Assembly (NCBI RefSeq): GCF_000018545.1
Contig: NC_012587.1
Coordinates: 3,687,001-3,751,000, forward strand
Length of the DNA: 64,000 nucleotides
Direction of reading: 5' to 3'
From: Sinorhizobium fredii NGR234
GTDB lineage: Bacteria; Pseudomonadota; Alphaproteobacteria; Rhizobiales; Rhizobiaceae
A program made the translations under genes and the position numbers. Each line of letters begins with the position of its first letter. The stretch's first letter is position 1. The notes beneath the pieces were generated by a model. It saw only the letters and a program-made list of their open reading frames with translations. It did not search any database and was not told the DNA's origin. Of the stretch, positions 49,845-60,432 are shown one piece after another.

Positions 49845-52800
49845 TTACTCGGCGGGCGTAGCGCTTTCGGATGCGGCCTGCGGTGTCGCCCCGGCCGCTT
49901 TTCTTCGTCCGAAGATCTTCATGACGAACACGAAAAACACCGGCACGAAGAAGATCGCCAGCACCGTCGCCGAGATCATCCCGCCCATGACGCCGGTGCC
50001 GATGGCGCGCTGGCTGCCGGAGCTTGCGCCGGTTGCGATCGCCAGCGGCAAGACGCCGAGCGTGAAGGCGAGCGAGGTCATCAGGATCGGCCGGAATCGC
50101 AAGTGCACGGCTTCGAGCGTCGCGTCGATCAGCGACTTTCCCTGTTCGCGCAGTTCCTTGGCGAACTCGATGATCAGGATGGCGTTCTTCGCCGAGAGCC
50201 CGATGATGGCGATCAGGCCGACCTTGAAATAGACGTCATTCGGCATGTCGCGCATCATCACCGCCAGCACCGCGCCGATGACGCCGAGCGGCACGACCAT
50301 GATGACCGCGACCGGGATCGACCAGCTCTCGTAAAGCGCCGCCAGGCACAGGAAGACGAGCAGGCAGGAGAGCCCGATCAACAGCGGCGCCTGCGAGCCC
50401 GACTGGATTTCCTGCAGCGATTGCCCGGTCCACTCATAGCCGAAGCCCGGCGGGAGCTGGGCTACCAGCCGCTCCATCTCGGCGATCGCATCGCCCGAGG
50501 AATAGCCGGGCGCCGCCTCGCCGCTGATGCGCACCGCCGGGTAACCGTTATAGCCGACGGTCTGCGTCGGCGCCTTGACCCATTCGATATCCGCAAAGGC
50601 CGACAGCGGAACCATGCCGCCGTTCGAATTGCGGACATTGAGGTTCAGGAGATCGGCCGTCTGCATGCGTTGGCCCTCGTCGGCCTGCACCGTGACGCGC
50701 TGCATGCGGCCCGCATTCGGGAAGTCGTTGACATAGGAGGAGCCGAGATTGGTGGAGATCGTCGAGTTGATGTCGGCGAAGGTGACCCCGAAGGTGTTGG
50801 CCTTCTCGCGGTCGATGTTGACGCTGACCTGCGCCGCATCGGGCATCCCCTCGAAGCGGACGCCGGCCACCACCTTGCTTTGTGCGGCAAGGCCGAGAAG
50901 CTGGTCGCGCGCTTCGGCCAGTGCCGTTTCCCCGAGCCCGGCGCGATCCTGCAGGCGGAAGGAGAAGCCGCCGGTGGTGCCGAGGCCCTGAATCGCCGGC
51001 GGCGACAGCGCGAAGCTTATCGCGTCCTTGATCTGGCTCATCGCCATCGTCGCGCGGCCGGCGATCGACTGGGCGGCGTTGTCCGCATCCCGCTCGCTCC
51101 AGTCCTTGAGCGTCACGAAGGCCAGCCCCGCATTCTGGCCGGTGCCGAAGAAGGAGAAGCCGTTGATCGCCACGATCGTGTCGACCGCCTGCTCCTGGCC
51201 GAAGATGGACTCCGCCTGTTCGATGACCTCGGTCGTCCGGTTACCGGTGGCTTCGGACGGCAGCTGCATCATGACGATGACGAAGCCCTGGTCCTCGTCA
51301 GGCAGGAAGGACGACGGGAGCTGCATAAAGGCCCAGGCGAGGCCGCCGAGCAGCGCCAGGTAGATGATCATGAAGCGGCCGGCCCGCGTCACCAGGCGCC
51401 CGACCACGCCGGTATAGCCGCGCGACGTCCGGTCGAAGCTTCGATTGAACCAGCCGAAGAAGCCGCGCTTGGCGTGGTGGTGGCCCTTCGGGACCTGCTT
51501 CAGGAAGCTGGCGCAAAGCGCCGGCGTCAGCGACAGGGCAAGGAACGCCGAGAACAGGATCGAAACGACCATGGTGAGGCTGAACTGGCGATAGATTACG
51601 CCGACGGCGCCCGGGAAGAAGGCCATCGGAATGAACACCGAAGCGAGCACCAGCGTGATGCCGATGACCGCGCCGGTGATCTGCTTCATCGCCTTGCGGG
51701 TCGCCTCCTTCGGCGTCAGCCCTTCCTCCGACATGATGCGCTCGACGTTCTCGACGACGATGATCGCATCGTCGACGAGGATACCGATCGCCAGCACCAT
51801 GCCGAACATGGTGAGCACGTTGATGGAGAAGCCCATCGCCAGCATGACCGCGCAGGTGCCGAGAAGCGCAACCGGCACGACCAGCGTCGGGATGATCGTG
51901 TAGCGGATGTTCTGCAGGAACAGGAACATCACCAGGAAGACCAGCGCGACGGCTTCGACCAGCGTCTCGACGACCTTCTGGATCGAGACGGCGACGAAGG
52001 GAGAGGTGTCATAGGGGATGGAATATTCGAGCCCCGGCGGGAAGAACTCGGCGAGTTCATCCATCCGCGCCTTGATCGCCTCCGAGGTCGAGATCGCATT
52101 GCCGCTCGGCGACAGCTGCACGGCGATGGCCGCCGAAGGCTTGCCGTTGAGCCGCGTCGAGAAGGAATAGCTCTCACCGCCGATCTCGATGCGGGCGACA
52201 TCGCGCAGCCTGACGGCGGAGCCGTCGGCGTTCGCCCGAAGCACGATGGCGCCGAATTCCTCGGGCGAGGACAGCTGGCCCTTGATCACCACCGGGGCGC
52301 TGATCTGCTGGGTGATCGGATTCGGCTGGGCGCCGATCGAGCCCGAGGCGATCTGGGCGTTCTGCGCCTGGACCGCCGCGGTCACGTCGGCGGCGGTCAG
52401 GTTGAGGCCGAGCATCTTGTCCGGATCGAGCCAGACGCGCATCGAGCGCTCCGTCGCGAACATCTGGGCGCGGCCGACGCCCTGCACGCGCTGGATTTCG
52501 CTCAGGACGTTGCGGCTCAGATAATCGCCGAGGCCGATTGCGTCCATCGACCCGTCGGTGGAGGTGAGCGAGATGATCAGCAGGAAGCCGGAACCGGCCT
52601 CGTCCACTTGGACGCCCTGCTGCTTCACCGAGTCGGGCAGCCGCGGCTCGACGCGCTGCACCCGGTTCTGGATGTCGACGGAGGCCTGGCTGGGGTCGGT
52701 GCCCGGGGCGAAGGTGGCGTTGATCTCCACCGAGCCGGAGGCGCTCGAGGTCGATTCGAAGTAAAGCAGGCCTTCGACGCCGTTCAGCTCATCCTCGATC

Positions 52801-52991
52801 AGCCGCGTGACGCTCTGATACGTGTCCTGCGACGAGGCGCCGGGATAGGTGGTGTTGATCGAGATCTGCGGCGGCGCGACGTCCGGGTATTGCGACACGG
52901 GCAAGAGCGGAATCGCAATGATGCCGGCGACCATGATGAATATCGCCACCACCCAGGCAAAGATCGGCCTGTCTATGAAGAAACTGGGCAT
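49845..52991 (-). CDS. smeB: RND multidrug efflux transporter, inner-membrane pump
   Basis: This is a 1048-aa HAE-1 family proton-driven pump. It starts with the amphipathic MPSFFIDRPIFAWVVAIFIM and has 12 expected helices with two large periplasmic loops. The proton-relay aspartates lie in helix 4 (GILVDDAIIVVENVERIM), and AIIGLSAKNAILIIEFAKE is in helix 10. It is paired with the adaptor gene 10 bp upstream. The gene order matches what I recall of smeAB in S. meliloti; the symbol is by that correspondence. The outer-membrane channel is not encoded in this window. Confidence 0.92.
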   Translation of the reverse strand: MPSFFIDRPIFAWVVAIFIMVAGIIAIPLLPVSQYPDVAPPQISINTTYPGASSQDTYQSVTRLIEDELNGVEGLLYFESTSSASGSVEINATFAPGTDPSQASVDIQNRVQRVEPRLPDSVKQQGVQVDEAGSGFLLIISLTSTDGSMDAIGLGDYLSRNVLSEIQRVQGVGRAQMFATERSMRVWLDPDKMLGLNLTAADVTAAVQAQNAQIASGSIGAQPNPITQQISAPVVIKGQLSSPEEFGAIVLRANADGSAVRLRDVARIEIGGESYSFSTRLNGKPSAAIAVQLSPSGNAISTSEAIKARMDELAEFFPPGLEYSIPYDTSPFVAVSIQKVVETLVEAVALVFLVMFLFLQNIRYTIIPTLVVPVALLGTCAVMLAMGFSINVLTMFGMVLAIGILVDDAIIVVENVERIMSEEGLTPKEATRKAMKQITGAVIGITLVLASVFIPMAFFPGAVGVIYRQFSLTMVVSILFSAFLALSLTPALCASFLKQVPKGHHHAKRGFFGWFNRSFDRTSRGYTGVVGRLVTRAGRFMIIYLALLGGLAWAFMQLPSSFLPDEDQGFVIVMMQLPSEATGNRTTEVIEQAESIFGQEQAVDTIVAINGFSFFGTGQNAGLAFVTLKDWSERDADNAAQSIAGRATMAMSQIKDAISFALSPPAIQGLGTTGGFSFRLQDRAGLGETALAEARDQLLGLAAQSKVVAGVRFEGMPDAAQVSVNIDREKANTFGVTFADINSTISTNLGSSYVNDFPNAGRMQRVTVQADEGQRMQTADLLNLNVRNSNGGMVPLSAFADIEWVKAPTQTVGYNGYPAVRISGEAAPGYSSGDAIAEMERLVAQLPPGFGYEWTGQSLQEIQSGSQAPLLIGLSCLLVFLCLAALYESWSIPVAVIMVVPLGVIGAVLAVMMRDMPNDVYFKVGLIAIIGLSAKNAILIIEFAKELREQGKSLIDATLEAVHLRFRPILMTSLAFTLGVLPLAIATGASSGSQRAIGTGVMGGMISATVLAIFFVPVFFVFVMKIFGRRKAAGATPQAASESATPAE

Positions 52992-53001
52992 GGGTAGGCT
53001 C

Positions 53002-54204
53002 TCACTTCACTGCGGTAGCGGACTTGTCGCCGGCCGCGGCACTCTGTTGTTCGGTGTCGGGCTTGGCGCCCGGCTTCCAATCGGTGGGTTCGACCGGGGC
53101 ACCGGGACCGATCTTCTGGAAGCCCTCGACGATGACCTTTTCGCCGGCCTTGAGACCGGCCGTCACCTGCCACCGCTCGCCGACAGTCCGGCCGAGCGTG
53201 ACGTTGCGGAACTCGACCTTCTTGTCGGCGGTGACGACATAGACCTGTGACTGACCGGCGTTGTTGCGCTGCACGGCCTGCTGCGGAACGGTGATGGCGT
53301 CCTTCTCCAGCCCCTGCTGGATCTGCACGCGCACATACATGCCCGGCAGCAGATCGTTGTTGGGGTTGGGAAACTCGCCGCGCAGCGTCACCTGGCCGGT
53401 GGTCGCGTCGACGGCCGCCTCGGAGAAGAGCAGCCGGCCCTTCAGGCCATAGGGCGTGCCGTCATCGAGGATGAGCTGCACCTCTGCTTCGTTCTTGCCG
53501 CTGATCAGCTGGCCGTCCTGCAGCGCCTTGCGCAGCCGGATCAGGTCGGTCGCCGACTGGGTGAAGTCGGCATAGACGGGGTCGAGCTGCTGGATGGTTG
53601 CAAGGTTCTGTGTGTCGGTCGCGCTGACGAGCGCGCCCTCGGTGATCAGCGCCCGGCCGATGCGGCCGCTGATCGGCGCAGTCACATCGGCATATTGAAG
53701 ATTGAGCTTCGCCTCGGCGAGACCGGCCTCGGCAATGCCGATATCGGCCTCGGCCTGGGCGAGCGTCGCAATCGCGTCGTCATACTGCTGAACGGCGGCG
53801 ACCTGCGCTTCCTTCAGCCGCGACTGTCGGTCGGCGGTCTGCTTGGCCTGATCGCGCACGGCAATTGCCCGCTTCAGCGTCGCCGCGGCGCTGTCGACCT
53901 TGACCTGGAACGGCGCCGGGTCGATCCGGTAAAGCACGTCGCCTTCCTTGACCATCGTGCCCTGCTCGAACACCCGCTCCACCACGATGCCGGAAATGCG
54001 CGGCCGAACCTCGGCGATCCGCGTCGGCGTGATGCGGCCGGGAAGCTCGTTGGTGATCGGCAAGGGTTCCGCCGCCGTCGTGTAGACGGCGACCGCCGCC
54101 GGAGGGAAGGCCGGCGCGGCGGCCTGCTCTTCGTTCTTCTGGCAGCCGGCGAGAATGAGCACGGTTGCCAGCGAGGCGGCCAGTATCGGTCGGGTCATAT
54201 GCAT
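53002..54204 (-). CDS. smeA: RND efflux periplasmic adaptor (membrane fusion protein)
   Basis: This roughly 400-aa lipoprotein adaptor has a lipobox (LILAGC) after a short signal sequence. The beta-barrel and lipoyl halves flank a helical hairpin (residues about 95-170, AVRDQAKQTADRQSRLKEAQ). The conserved EVRPRISGIVVERVFEQGT and YADVTAPISGRIGRALITEG mark the lipoyl domain. A TTG start at 54216 is possible, but the ATG at 54204 is more conventional. It is co-transcribed with the pump; a palindrome near 54308 is a likely operator. Confidence 0.92.
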   Translation of the reverse strand: MHMTRPILAASLATVLILAGCQKNEEQAAAPAFPPAAVAVYTTAAEPLPITNELPGRITPTRIAEVRPRISGIVVERVFEQGTMVKEGDVLYRIDPAPFQVKVDSAAATLKRAIAVRDQAKQTADRQSRLKEAQVAAVQQYDDAIATLAQAEADIGIAEAGLAEAKLNLQYADVTAPISGRIGRALITEGALVSATDTQNLATIQQLDPVYADFTQSATDLIRLRKALQDGQLISGKNEAEVQLILDDGTPYGLKGRLLFSEAAVDATTGQVTLRGEFPNPNNDLLPGMYVRVQIQQGLEKDAITVPQQAVQRNNAGQSQVYVVTADKKVEFRNVTLGRTVGERWQVTAGLKAGEKVIVEGFQKIGPGAPVEPTDWKPGAKPDTEQQSAAAGDKSATAVK

Positions 54205-54307
54205 CGCAATGTCCAATATGCAAAGGACCGCCCGCGGCGTCTGCCGCGCGGTCCGTCAGGGAGATGAAGCGGTGCCGGAATCGGGGGGAAGATACCGGAT
54301 AGCTAAT

Positions 54308-54325
54308 ATACAAACAGGAATGTAT
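54308..54325. promoter_or_regulatory. Operator-like palindrome upstream of the efflux operon
   Basis: ATACAAACAGGAATGTAT has inverted ATACA / TGTAT half-sites 8 bp apart, within an AT-rich island about 100 bp before the adaptor gene. Its style resembles AcrR/TtgR-type operators. Confidence 0.6.
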
Positions 54326-54618
54326 GTTAATTTCGGGCGGGGCGCAACCCCGGCTCGGTGCGGCGCGCCAAGGGTAGGAAAGCCATCAGTCGCAGTGCCT
54401 TTGGGCTTGTCGCTGCTTTCTGCTCACGCAGTTGTGATCGCCGATTGTGTTGGACTGCCCCTCATCCGCCTGCCGGCACCTTCTCCCCGCAAGCGGGGCG
54501 AAGGGACATGCCGCGCCGCTCAGGCCCTCTCCCCGTTGCGGACCGCAGAGAGGAAAAACGTGCCCGGATAGGTAGTGTGCCATCGGCGTCCCCTCTCCCC
54601 GCGTGCGGAGAGGGCTAG

Positions 54619-56261
54619 CCTGAATATCTCAAAGTAAGAGGTGCATCGGGCCCGCGAATCTGAGAAACTTCTTTTGCTACAAAGGGTTATCAGATTCGTT
54701 GAGGGGGTCCGATGCAAACACACTGTATCGCCGAGCAGCTCGAATTTGAAGGCTTCGACGGTCACAAAGTGGTCGCTGGTTTCGACGGCGGAGCGATCAC
54801 CTCGGATGCCGGCGCCCTGCTGCTTCGCCATGTCGATGGGGTCATCGGACTGTTCGACCGGGTGGCCGCTTGCTTCGTTGATGACCGCGATCCGACGTGC
54901 ACGGTCCACAGCGTGCGCACGCTGGTCGGGCAGCGCGTTGCGGCGATCGCGCTGGGCTACGAGGATGTCGATGACCACGACAGGCTGCGCCACGACCCGG
55001 TGCTCGCGCTTCTGTCGGAGCGGCTGACGCCGAAGCGGCAAGACTGTGCGGTGCTTGCCGGCAAATCCACCTTGAACCGGCTGGAGCACGGCCGTCTCGG
55101 CCAGCCGACGCGCTATCACAAGATCGCTTACGACAGGCAAGCGCTGGAAGCGCTGTTCATCGAGCTGTTCCTGGACGCGCACGACAGCCCGCCTGAGGAA
55201 ATCGTGCTCGATCTCGACGCCACCGATGATCCGCTGCACGGTCACCAGGAGGGTCGGTTCTTTCACGGCTATTACAACTGCTATTGCTATCTGCCGCTGT
55301 ACATCTTCTGCGGCCGCCACCTGCTTTCGGCCAAGCTACGGCGTTCGAACATCGACGCCAGCGCAGGCTCGGTCGCCGAAATCGATCGTATCATCGGGCA
55401 GATCCGCCAAAGCTGGCCAAACGTGCGCATCATCCTGCGCGCCGATTCCGGCTTCGCCCGCGACGAACTGATGGACTGGTGCGAGACCAACAAGGTCGAC
55501 TATGTCTTTGGCCTTGCTCGCAACCCGCGGCTGGAAAGGCAAATCGCGCCGGCCATGGAGGAAGCAAGCCTGTTATCCCAGGCAAGCGCCCAGGCGACCC
55601 GCGTCTTCCGCGACTTCCTGTGGTCGACCAAGGACAGCTGGACACGACGACGGCGGGTCGTTGGAAAAGCGGAATGGACGCTGCTGGGCGCCAATCCGCG
55701 CTTCATCGTCACCTCCCTTAAGTCAGAGCGCTGGGCGGCACAGACGCTTTACGAGGATCTCTACTGCGCCCGCGGTGACATGGAGAACCGCATCAAAGAA
55801 TGCCAGCTCGATCTCTACGCCGACCGCACCAGCGCCCACACCATGCACGCCAATCAACTGCGCCTCTGGTTCGCCTCGTTGGCCTACGTGCTGATCTGCG
55901 CCCTGCGCCGCCTTGGCCTTGCCCATACGCGGCTCGCCGAGGCGACCTGCGGCACCATCCGGCTGAAGCTGTTAAAGATCGGCGCCCAGGTCCGCGTCTC
56001 GGTGCGTCGCATCAAAATCGCGATGGCATCCGCCTGTCCCTATGCCGACGAATTTGCACTGGCACACGCCCGAATACGTGCCGCGGCCCGCTGATGCCGC
56101 CGGCCTGAAACCCTTCCGCAACCAGAACAGGAGACATCGCCGAACCCAGACCCGCCGCTCACAGTGGCGCCGACTCCGTTCGTCTTCGAAGCCGGAGCGC
56201 CAAACAGGCGTCCCGGCGGGCCGAGTTGCGCCACCGGCGCTAAAGGCGGTGAGAGAAGCGG
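54619..56261 (+). mobile_element. IS1380-family insertion sequence (about 1643 bp)
   Basis: The limits are set by the 5-bp duplication GCTAG (54614-54618 and 56262-56266) and by comparison with the repeat copy at 27272-27398. Ends begin CCTGAA and finish AGCGG; terminal inverted repeats are weak by eye, only CC...GG plus scattered matches. It carries one intact transposase gene. About 165 bp of non-coding sequence follows that gene inside the element. Confidence 0.8.
54712..56094 (+). CDS. IS1380-family transposase
   Basis: This is a 460-aa DDE transposase. The beginning VVAGFDGGAITSDAGALLLR is typical for the family. Acidic residues lie in VLDLDATDDPLHGHQEG, ILRADSGFARDELMDWCE and ARGDMENRIKECQLDLYADR. 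The frame is complete from the ATG at 54712 (GAGGGGGTCCG upstream) to 56094. It appears functional. Confidence 0.93.
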   Translation: MQTHCIAEQLEFEGFDGHKVVAGFDGGAITSDAGALLLRHVDGVIGLFDRVAACFVDDRDPTCTVHSVRTLVGQRVAAIALGYEDVDDHDRLRHDPVLALLSERLTPKRQDCAVLAGKSTLNRLEHGRLGQPTRYHKIAYDRQALEALFIELFLDAHDSPPEEIVLDLDATDDPLHGHQEGRFFHGYYNCYCYLPLYIFCGRHLLSAKLRRSNIDASAGSVAEIDRIIGQIRQSWPNVRIILRADSGFARDELMDWCETNKVDYVFGLARNPRLERQIAPAMEEASLLSQASAQATRVFRDFLWSTKDSWTRRRRVVGKAEWTLLGANPRFIVTSLKSERWAAQTLYEDLYCARGDMENRIKECQLDLYADRTSAHTMHANQLRLWFASLAYVLICALRRLGLAHTRLAEATCGTIRLKLLKIGAQVRVSVRRIKIAMASACPYADEFALAHARIRAAAR

Positions 56262-56312
56262 GCTAGTCCTCGGGTTAAACCCGAGGAGAGGGGCGACATG
56301 CAGTGCTCCGCG

Positions 56313-57323
<1,011 letters not shown>

Positions 57324-57339
57324 GTGTCGCCCTCTTGGG

Positions 57340-58404
57340 TTAAAGCTTGACCGGCTTGCCGGTGCGAACGCTTTCGTCCGCCGCCAGGCAGATGCGGAGC
57401 GACTGCACCGCATCGTCCATGTGCCGGTCGAGATTGATGTTTTCGCGAATGGCCTTGAGCACGAAGGCCTGCTCGCGGTCGCAAAGGTCCTGATGGCCAG
57501 GCTCGCCTTCCATCTCGAGGTCCTCGTCGGGCTTGAGAAAACGGCCGTCCGGACCGGTCGCCGCGCTGTGCAGGCGGATGACGGCGGTCTTGGTGTGGAC
57601 GTCGATGTCGTCGGACCTGGCGTCCCGATCCATGACGATCGACACGGAGCCGTTCGGGGAGATCACGTCCTTCACGAAAAAGGCGGTCTCGGAGATCATC
57701 GGCCCCCAGCCTGCCTCGTACCAGCCGACCGAACCGTCTTCGAAGATCACCTGCAGGTGGCCGTAATTGTACATGTCGGCGGCGATCTCGTTGGAGAGCC
57801 TCAGGCCCATGCCGCGCACCTCGACGGGTTTGGCGTCGGTGATCTGGCACATGACGTCGACATAATGGACGCCGCAGTCGACGATCGGCGCGGTCGTCTG
57901 CATCAGCGACTTGTGCGTCGCCCAGGTCGGTCCGCTCGATTGCTGGTTCAGGTTCATCCGGAACACATAGGGCGAGCCGAGCTTGCGCGCCTCGGCGATC
58001 AGCCGCATCCAGGACGGATGATGGCGCAGGATATAGCCGACGATGAGCTTGCGGCCGTTGGCGCGGGCACAGGCGACGACCCGCTCCGCATCGGCGACGG
58101 TCGTTGCCAGCGGCTTCTCGACGAAGACATGGCAGCCGGCCTCCATCGCCGTCACCGCATAGGCCGCGTGGCTGTCCGAATAGGTGTTGATCGAGCAGAG
58201 CTCCGGCCGGAGTTCGATCAGCGCCTCCGGGAAGGACGGCAGGATCCCGTAGCCGGAAAGCGCTTCCGGCAGAGCGACATTAGAGCGATTGACGAGGCCG
58301 GCGATCTCGAAGCCCGGGTTCTCGTGATAGGCCAGCGCATGGCTGCGCCCCATATTGCCGAGACCGGCGACGAGCACGCGGATCGGATTTGCGGAAGAAC
58401 TCAT
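57340..58404 (-). CDS. Gfo/Idh/MocA-family oxidoreductase
   Basis: This is a 354-aa NAD(P)-dependent sugar dehydrogenase-like protein. The Rossmann motif [14 protein letters not shown] is near the N-terminus, and the catalytic Lys is in [11 protein letters not shown]. The C-terminal half has the family's open sheet with [10 protein letters not shown]. It overlaps the upstream permease gene by 4 bp (ATGA). Position inside an amino-sugar operon suggests it oxidises or epimerises the imported sugar. The substrate is unknown. Confidence 0.9.
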   Translation of the reverse strand: MSSSANPIRVLVAGLGNMGRSHALAYHENPGFEIAGLVNRSNVALPEALSGYGILPSFPEALIELRPELCSINTYSDSHAAYAVTAMEAGCHVFVEKPLATTVADAERVVACARANGRKLIVGYILRHHPSWMRLIAEARKLGSPYVFRMNLNQQSSGPTWATHKSLMQTTAPIVDCGVHYVDVMCQITDAKPVEVRGMGLRLSNEIAADMYNYGHLQVIFEDGSVGWYEAGWGPMISETAFFVKDVISPNGSVSIVMDRDARSDDIDVHTKTAVIRLHSAATGPDGRFLKPDEDLEMEGEPGHQDLCDREQAFVLKAIRENINLDRHMDDAVQSLRICLAADESVRTGKPVKL

Positions 58405-59240
58405 TTGACCGCTCCTGCCGTGATGCCGCGGATCAACTGCCGCGAGAAGATGACGTAGAGGACGAGCACCGGGAAGATCGCCAGCGACAGGGCTGACAGA
58501 ACCGCGTTCCAGTTGGTGACGAACTGGCCGATGAAGATCTGCGAACCGAGCGTCACGGTCTTCGTCGTTTCGGCCGGCGCCAGGATCAGCGGGAACCACA
58601 AATCGTTCCAGATCGGGATCATGGTGAAGACGGCGACCGTCGCCATGGCCGGCCGCACCAGCGGCAGCACCAGCCGGAAGAAGATCGCATATTCCGACAG
58701 CCCGTCGACGCGGCCGGCGTTCTTCAGGTCGTCCGAGACGGTGCGCATGAATTCCGACAGGATGAAGACCGCGAGCGGCAGGCCCTGCGCCGTATAGACG
58801 AGGATCAGCGCCGTCAGTGTGTTGACGAGGTTTGCCGCCACCATGCCCTGCAGGATCGCCACCGTGCCGAGCCGGATCGGGATCATGATGCCGAGCGCCA
58901 GATAGAGGCCCATCAGCGTGTTGCCGCGGAACCGGTATTCGGAGAGCGCGAAGGCGGCCATGGCGCCGAACAGCAGCACGAGCGCGATCGACACGACGGT
59001 AACGACGACGCTGTTCTGGAAATAGCCGATGAAGTCACCCTGCTTCAGCACCGTCTCGTAGCCGATCAGGCTGAAGCTCTCGGGCGTCGGGAAGGCGAGC
59101 GGCTCGCGGAAGATCGCATTGCGGCTCTTGAACGAGTTGGCGATCGTCAGGAACACCGGGAACAGCGCCACGAGCGTATAGGCGATCAACGCGACATGGA
59201 CGGCGCCGGTCCGGGCGAACGAGGTTCTTGCTTTCGACAT
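58401..59240 (-). CDS. Sugar ABC transporter permease (MalG type)
   Basis: This is a 279-aa inner-membrane permease with six helices and the EAA loop (KNAGRVDGLSEYAIFFRLVL). It begins MSKARTSFARTG followed by helix 1. The start lies 11 bp after the stop of the other permease. It pairs with it to form the channel of the importer. Confidence 0.93.
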   Translation of the reverse strand: MSKARTSFARTGAVHVALIAYTLVALFPVFLTIANSFKSRNAIFREPLAFPTPESFSLIGYETVLKQGDFIGYFQNSVVVTVVSIALVLLFGAMAAFALSEYRFRGNTLMGLYLALGIMIPIRLGTVAILQGMVAANLVNTLTALILVYTAQGLPLAVFILSEFMRTVSDDLKNAGRVDGLSEYAIFFRLVLPLVRPAMATVAVFTMIPIWNDLWFPLILAPAETTKTVTLGSQIFIGQFVTNWNAVLSALSLAIFPVLVLYVIFSRQLIRGITAGAVK

Positions 59241-59251
59241 CCTGGTCTCCC

Positions 59252-60199
59252 TCAGAACTGGTAGCGGCGCATGCGGCGCTGGATGGCGAAGAGATAGAGC
59301 GACACGCCGGCCAGAATGATCAGGAACATGATCGCTGCGATCGTCGCGCCCATCGACCGGTCGCCGAGCTGGAGCTGGAACCCGAAGAAGGTGCGGTAGA
59401 GCAGGGTGCCGAGAATGTCCGTCGACTTGTCCGGGCCGGCCAGCGCGCCCTGCACCGTGTAGATCAGATCGAAGGCATTGAAGTTGCCGACAAAGGTCAG
59501 GATCGAGATGATACCGATCGCCGGCAGGATCAGCGGCAGCTTGATCTTCCAGAACTGGCTCCAGCCGGTGACGCCGTCGAGTTCGGCCGCCTCGATCACC
59601 TCGTCGGGAATGTTGAGGAGGGCCGCATAGATCAGCATCATCGGAATGCCGACATACTGCCAGACGGAGATGAGCGACACCGCGATCAGCGCCGAATCGG
59701 GCCTGCCGAGCCAGGGCGCGAACAGCCATTTCAGGCCGACGAGGTCCATGAGATAGGGCGCCACGCCCCAGATCGGCGAGAGGATCAGCTTCCAGATGAA
59801 GCCGACGATGACGAAGGACAAGAGCGTCGGCAGGAAGATCGCCGTCCGGTAGAAGGCGGTGAAGCGCAGCTTCGGGATCGACAGCATGGCGGCGAGCGCG
59901 ATGCCGATCGGGTTCTGCACCACCATGTGGATCAGGAAGAAGACGAAGTTGTTCCGCAGCGCGTTCCAGAAATCCGCCGCCCAGCGCGGATCGCCGAACA
60001 GCACCTTGAAATTGCCGAGGCCCACGAAGCCATACTGGCCGTCGACGGTGTTGTAGAAGGACTGCCGCAGCGTCTCGATCAGCGGCAGGATCATCACCGC
60101 CGTGTAGACGATCAGAGCCGGCAGCAGAAAGACGAGGATATGCCAGCGGCGGGGGCGCTTGAGCGCGCCGGCGTCCATTGTGGTTTCGCGTGGTTTCAT
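59252..60199 (-). CDS. Sugar ABC transporter permease (MalF type)
   Basis: This is a permease of about 315 aa with the first helix WHILVFLLPALIVYTAVMIL and the EAA loop (AAELDGVTGWSQFWKIKLPL). Two in-frame ATGs (60199 and 60178) are possible; 60199 has AGAGG close by. It is separated from the binding-protein gene by 233 bp containing a strong hairpin (60395-60420), which may lower permease expression relative to the binding protein. Confidence 0.9.
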   Translation of the reverse strand: MKPRETTMDAGALKRPRRWHILVFLLPALIVYTAVMILPLIETLRQSFYNTVDGQYGFVGLGNFKVLFGDPRWAADFWNALRNNFVFFLIHMVVQNPIGIALAAMLSIPKLRFTAFYRTAIFLPTLLSFVIVGFIWKLILSPIWGVAPYLMDLVGLKWLFAPWLGRPDSALIAVSLISVWQYVGIPMMLIYAALLNIPDEVIEAAELDGVTGWSQFWKIKLPLILPAIGIISILTFVGNFNAFDLIYTVQGALAGPDKSTDILGTLLYRTFFGFQLQLGDRSMGATIAAIMFLIILAGVSLYLFAIQRRMRRYQF

Positions 60200-60394
60200 C
60201 GGCCTCTGGCCCGCTTTCTCAGGAGCTGTCGCCATCGGCACAGCCCGATTTCGCTCGAATTGCCGCCGTCCTTCGCGCGTCACGGCGCGCGGGTCACGGA
60301 CATCGTCGGCACGGCCGCGTTCCGATCCGCCCGGCCTTGGGCCGGCGCTCGCCGCGGCGTCGTTCCCCTCACGAAATGGCTCGCGCGGGGCTAG

Positions 60395-60420
60395 GTGCGG
60401 CGCCGGTATAGGCGCCGCAC
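60395..60420 (-). promoter_or_regulatory. Stable hairpin after the binding-protein gene
   Basis: A perfect 10-bp stem GTGCGGCGCC / GGCGCCGCAC with loop TATACC (minus strand) lies 12 bp beyond the binding-protein stop and has no T run. It probably protects the upstream mRNA from 3' decay or partially attenuates read-through. The rest of the 60200-60432 gap shows no gene. Confidence 0.7.
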
Positions 60421-60432
60421 GCGGGTTCAGTC

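Larger units (their letters stand above)
54457..56294. repeat. RIME-like repeat split by the IS1380 element
   Basis: The left part (54457-54618) begins GCCCCTCATCCGCCTGCCGG and contains the usual palindromes plus about 60 bp of extra sequence. The right part (56262-56294) continues with the CCTCGGG-TTAAA-CCCGAGG hairpin as in the 27272-27398 copy. Removing the IS and one GCTAG restores a continuous copy. Confidence 0.82.

Noticed and set aside
49842-52997. Long open frame (1051 codons) antisense to the RND pump gene
   Set aside because: It mirrors the pump gene exactly, its translation is Arg/Asp/His-rich without family features, and high third-position GC explains the open antisense frame.
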